From the NCBI RefSeq assembly GCF_910594005.1, contig NW_025316734.1, positions 124,001 through 188,000 of the forward strand: DNA of 64,000 bases, read 5' to 3'. The notes below the pieces were generated by a model. It was not told the origin of the DNA, made no database searches, and was given only the letters and a program-made list of their open reading frames with translations. How positions within the stretch are numbered: position 1 is the stretch's first letter; each line of letters starts with the position of its first letter. Source of the stretch: Cervus elaphus (taxonomy: Eukaryota; Chordata; Mammalia; Artiodactyla; Cervidae). This document shows positions 61,939 to 64,000 of this stretch, piece by piece. The position numbers were made by a program, and so were the translations under genes.

Positions 61939-62734
61939 TCAGGATCCCTCTAGCCTTGAAACAGTGTTCTTGGGGTTTCTCTGGAGTGCCATGAAGGAAA
62001 TCAAGGCTCCTTTCATGTGTGATGTGCAACACAGAATTGCTCTGCACGCAGTGCAGGGGAATCGGGCCTCATCTCGCGGCGAGGGGGAAGTCTCATGGTT
62101 TTTCTCGAGTTGCGGCGGGAACCTGGGGTATATTCTCGAGTTACGACGGGGATGGCCCTTCCACACACGTGTTTGTTCAGCCACGTCAGGACTCTTGCCT
62201 AGTTGCGAGACACAACTCGGGATTCTCCTCGAGGCTTGGCAAGGCAATTGGGACGCCTCTCCAGCTGAGGCGGGAGACCAAGGGTCCCTTTCCACGTGCC
62301 ACAGGAATCCTGGGACTCCTATCAAGTTTCACGAGGAGTCAGGCATCGTCTCCTTTGGAGGCACTGATCTCCGCGTACCTCTGGAGTTTTCAAAGGATGT
62401 GAGGCCTCGGGTCGCGATGAGGTGGGGAACTAGGTCTTTCTCTGTGGTCTCCACAGGGGATTCAGACATCCTTTCATCTTGGGAGATGCAAGACGAGCCT
62501 GCATTCAAGTCACTGCAGGGATATCCAGCCTTATTTCGCGTCAGGGCATCGCGGTGTCCATTCCACTTGAGTCCGCAAACTCAGGGTCCCTCTCACATAC
62601 CTAGAGCTGAGAGAAGCCTCCTCTTGAGGTGCTTGTGGTAAGGTGGTATTCCTCTGGAGTCGAAGCCAGGGACTAACCTCTCATCTCGAGTTGATTTTTC
62701 GCCCACGGAGCTCTTTCGTGTTGCTACAGTGACC
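61939..62734 (+). repeat. M78: type A, 796 bp
   Basis: Counterpart of M73 (TTGAGTCCGC). Private: GGCCTCGGGTCG. Confidence 0.9.
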
Positions 62735-62898
62735 TCAGGATCCCTCTAGCCTTGAAACAGTGTTCTTGGGGTTTCTCTGGAGTGCCATCAAGGAAATCAA
62801 GGCTCCTTTCATGTGTGATGTGCAACACGGAATTGCTCTGCACGCAGTGCAGGGGAATCGGGCCTCATCTCGCGGCGAGGGGGAAGTCTCATGGTTTT
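62103..62898 (+). repeat. Representative monomer in 31-bp register (25 x 31 + 21 bp)
   Basis: Cutting this 796-bp stretch every 31 bases from TCTCGAGTTGCGG gives 25 full units and one 21-bp truncated unit (62878-62898). Units 1, 2 and 5 start TCTCGAGTTG, TCTCGAGTTA and CCTCGAGGCT; units 4, 6, 7 and 8 keep the same frame with starts TGCCTAGTTG, TCTCCAGCTG, TTTCCACGTG and TATCAAGTTT. Many units share a pattern of pyrimidine-rich start, AGTT or similar at positions 6-9, and a GGGA/GGAA core followed by CTC. The monomer thus grew from a ~31-bp ancestor, and the 21-bp unit marks where one copy lost 10 bp before 26-unit blocks began to amplify. Confidence 0.88.
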
Positions 62899-63530
62899 TC
62901 TCGAGTTGCGGCGGGAACCTGGGGTATATTCTCGAGTTACGACGGGGATGGCCCTTCCACCCACGTGTTTCTTCAGCGACGTCAGGACTCCTGCCTAGTT
63001 GCGAGGGACAACTCTGGATTCTCCTCGAGGCTTGGCAGGGCAATTGGGACGCCTCTCCAGCTGAGGCGGGAGACAAAGTGTCCCTTTCCAAGTGCCACAG
63101 GAATCCTGGGACTCCTATCAAGTTTCACGAGGAGTCAGGCATCGTCTCCTTTGGCGGCACTGATCTCCGCGTACCTCTGGAGTTTTCAAAGGATGTGAGG
63201 CTATCGGTCGCGATGAGGTGGGGAAATAAGTCTTTCTCTGTGCTTTCCACAGGGGATTCAGACATTCTTTCGTCCTGGGAGATGCAAGACGAGCCTGCAT
63301 TGAAGTCACTGCAGGGATATCCGGCCTTATTTCGAGTCAGGGCATCGCGGTGTCCATTCCACTTGAGGCCGCAAACTCAGGGTCCCTCTCACATACCTAG
63401 AGCTGAGAGAAGCCTCCTCTTGAGGTGCTTGTGGTAAGGTGGTATTCCTCTGGAGATGAATCCAGGGACTCACCTCTCTTTTCGAGTTGATTTTTGGTCC
63501 ACAGAGTTCTTTCGTGTTGCTCCAGTGACC
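62735..63530 (+). repeat. M79: type C, near-copy of M74, 796 bp
   Basis: Differs from M74 at TTGGCGGCAC, CTTGAGGTGC and GGGACTCACC. Confidence 0.92.
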
Positions 63531-64000
63531 TCAGGATCCCTCTAGCCTTGAAACAGTGTTCTTGGGGTTTCTCTGGAGTGCCATCAAGGAAATCAAGGAT
63601 CCTTTCATGTGTGATGTGCAACACGAAATTGCTCTGCACGCAGTACAGGGGAATCGGGCCTCATCTCGCATCGAGGGGGAAGTCTCATGGTTTTTCTCGA
63701 GTTGCGGCGGGAACCTGGGGTATATTCTCGAGTTACGACGGGGATGGCCCTTCCACCCACGTGTTTGTTCAGCCACGTCAGGACTCCTGCCTAGTTGCGA
63801 GGGACAACTCGGGATTCTCCTCGAGGCTTGGCAGGGCAATTGGAACGCCTCTCCAGCTGAGGCGGGAGACCAAGGGTCCCTTTCCACGTGCCACAAGAAT
63901 CCTGGGACTCCTATCAAGTTTCACGAGGAGTCAGGCATCGTCTCCTTTGGAGGCACTGATCTCCGCGTACCTCTGGAGTTTTCAAAGGATGTGAGGCCTC
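63531..64000 (+). repeat. M80: right partial monomer, type D
   Basis: The upstream junction TTGCTCCAGTGACC is that of M75. The head has the extra BamHI site (63597) and CACGAAATTG of M72. The window ends inside the repeat. Confidence 0.9.

Larger units (their letters stand above)
1..64000. repeat. Tandem satellite array, ~796-bp monomers, probable ruminant satellite I
   Basis: The same ~796-bp unit repeats head-to-tail in one orientation across the entire window, with 79 full copies between 655 and 63530 and partial copies at both ends. No SINE, LINE, LTR or unique sequence interrupts it, and neither array edge is in view. Each monomer consists of diverged 31-bp subrepeats, is CpG-rich and carries recurring XhoI (CTCGAG) and BamHI sites. 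A 31-bp substructure inside a ~0.8-kb monomer is the known hallmark of pecoran ruminant satellite I, which lies at centromeres and pericentromeres. The family assignment is from memory of that architecture and is less certain than the array itself. A caprine or cervid source is more likely than cattle, whose form is 1.4 kb. There are no genes: open frames on both strands recur with the monomer and have no coding support. Confidence 0.96.

Noticed and set aside
1475..63437. Recurrent 225-codon open frame on the + strand, once per monomer (for example 3862-4539, 8637-9314, 62760-63437), seemingly a tandem gene family.
   Set aside because: It repeats with the satellite, does not start at ATG in the sequence (it opens at TTC/GTG-like codons after ACAGTG), has no recognisable domain, and overlaps equally long frames in other phases. 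Stops and frameshifts come and go with monomer variants (e.g. M1, M8, M17, M22). The unit length 796 is not divisible by 3. Homogenisation alone explains its persistence.
1450..63917. Recurrent 128-codon frame on the - strand, once per monomer.
   Set aside because: Same reasoning. It is antisense to the above, ends at the BamHI motif in each copy, and has a basic, low-complexity composition from the 31-bp subrepeats with no known fold.
1..64000. CRISPR-like or bacterial repeat array.
   Set aside because: The repeat unit is 796 bp with no spacer of unique sequence, and the 31-bp subunits are contiguous and diverged rather than identical and spaced.
1..64000. Ribosomal DNA or another tandem gene cluster.
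   Set aside because: No rRNA, 5S, tRNA, histone or snRNA sequence can be recognised in the monomer, and it is too short for an rDNA unit.
1..64000. LINE, SINE or LTR insertions inside the array.
   Set aside because: Every interval between successive BamHI-motif positions is 794-797 bp, which leaves no room for an insertion.
1..64000. Bovine-type 1.4-kb satellite I or a satellite II family.
   Set aside because: The period is plainly ~796 bp throughout, without a 1.4-kb step. I kept satellite I as a family name because of the 31-bp substructure, not the cattle form.
1..64000. Splice-like motifs (CTTGTGGTAAGG, GGGGTAAGTC) and TATA-like GGGTATATTC as gene signals.
   Set aside because: They occur in nearly every monomer or in isolated variants, with no coherent exon structure or polyadenylation signal around them.

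Overview
The whole 64 kb window is one uninterrupted tandem satellite DNA array. I see no protein-coding gene, RNA gene, CRISPR array, prokaryotic operon or interspersed transposon in it. A unit of about 796 bp repeats head-to-tail in one orientation from the first base to the last. Phased on the BamHI-containing motif TCAGGATCC, the window holds 79 complete monomers (M1 to M79, positions 655-63530), a 654-bp partial monomer on the left (M0) and a 470-bp partial on the right (M80). Monomer lengths are 794-797 bp.

Each monomer is itself a degenerate tandem array: 796 = 25 x 31 + 21. The 31-bp register is easiest to see at the adjacent units beginning TCTCGAGTTGCGG and TCTCGAGTTACGA. A monomer of about 0.8 kb made of diverged 31-bp units, CpG-rich and with motifs such as (reverse strand) GAGATGAGGCCCGATTCCCC, is what I know of pecoran ruminant satellite I, the centromeric/pericentromeric family that includes bovine 1.715 satellite, caprine/ovine satellite I and cervid satellite I. 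The window therefore most likely comes from a centromeric block of a ruminant chromosome. The length fits a caprine- or cervid-like satellite I better than the 1.4-kb bovine form. I cannot name the species from the sequence alone.

Monomers fall into four haplotypes, here called A, B, C and D, defined by linked variants in the middle of the unit. They are not in random order: the cycle B-A-C-D recurs (M2-M5, M11-M14, M18-M21, and with a shifted start M38-M41). This points to an ancestral four-monomer higher-order repeat of about 3.18 kb, since scrambled by unequal exchange and gene conversion. On top of it lie younger segmental duplications: 1-2005 with 6367-9168; about 19.5-21.2 kb with 28.2-30.8 kb; 37.2-39.1 kb with 40.4-42.3 kb; 45.5-48.9 kb with 50.3-53.6 kb; 57.9-63.5 kb with a five-monomer step. 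The copies in the last third of the window are the most alike: M58/M64, M59/M65 and M74/M79 differ at only one to three bases that I can see.

The many open frames of 60-225 codons on both strands are by-products of a homogenised, CpG-rich repeat. They recur once per monomer, most lack an ATG at the start I would need, 796 is not a multiple of 3, and stop codons and frameshifts come and go with monomer variants. None is annotated as a gene. Monomer typing and mismatch counts were made by eye.
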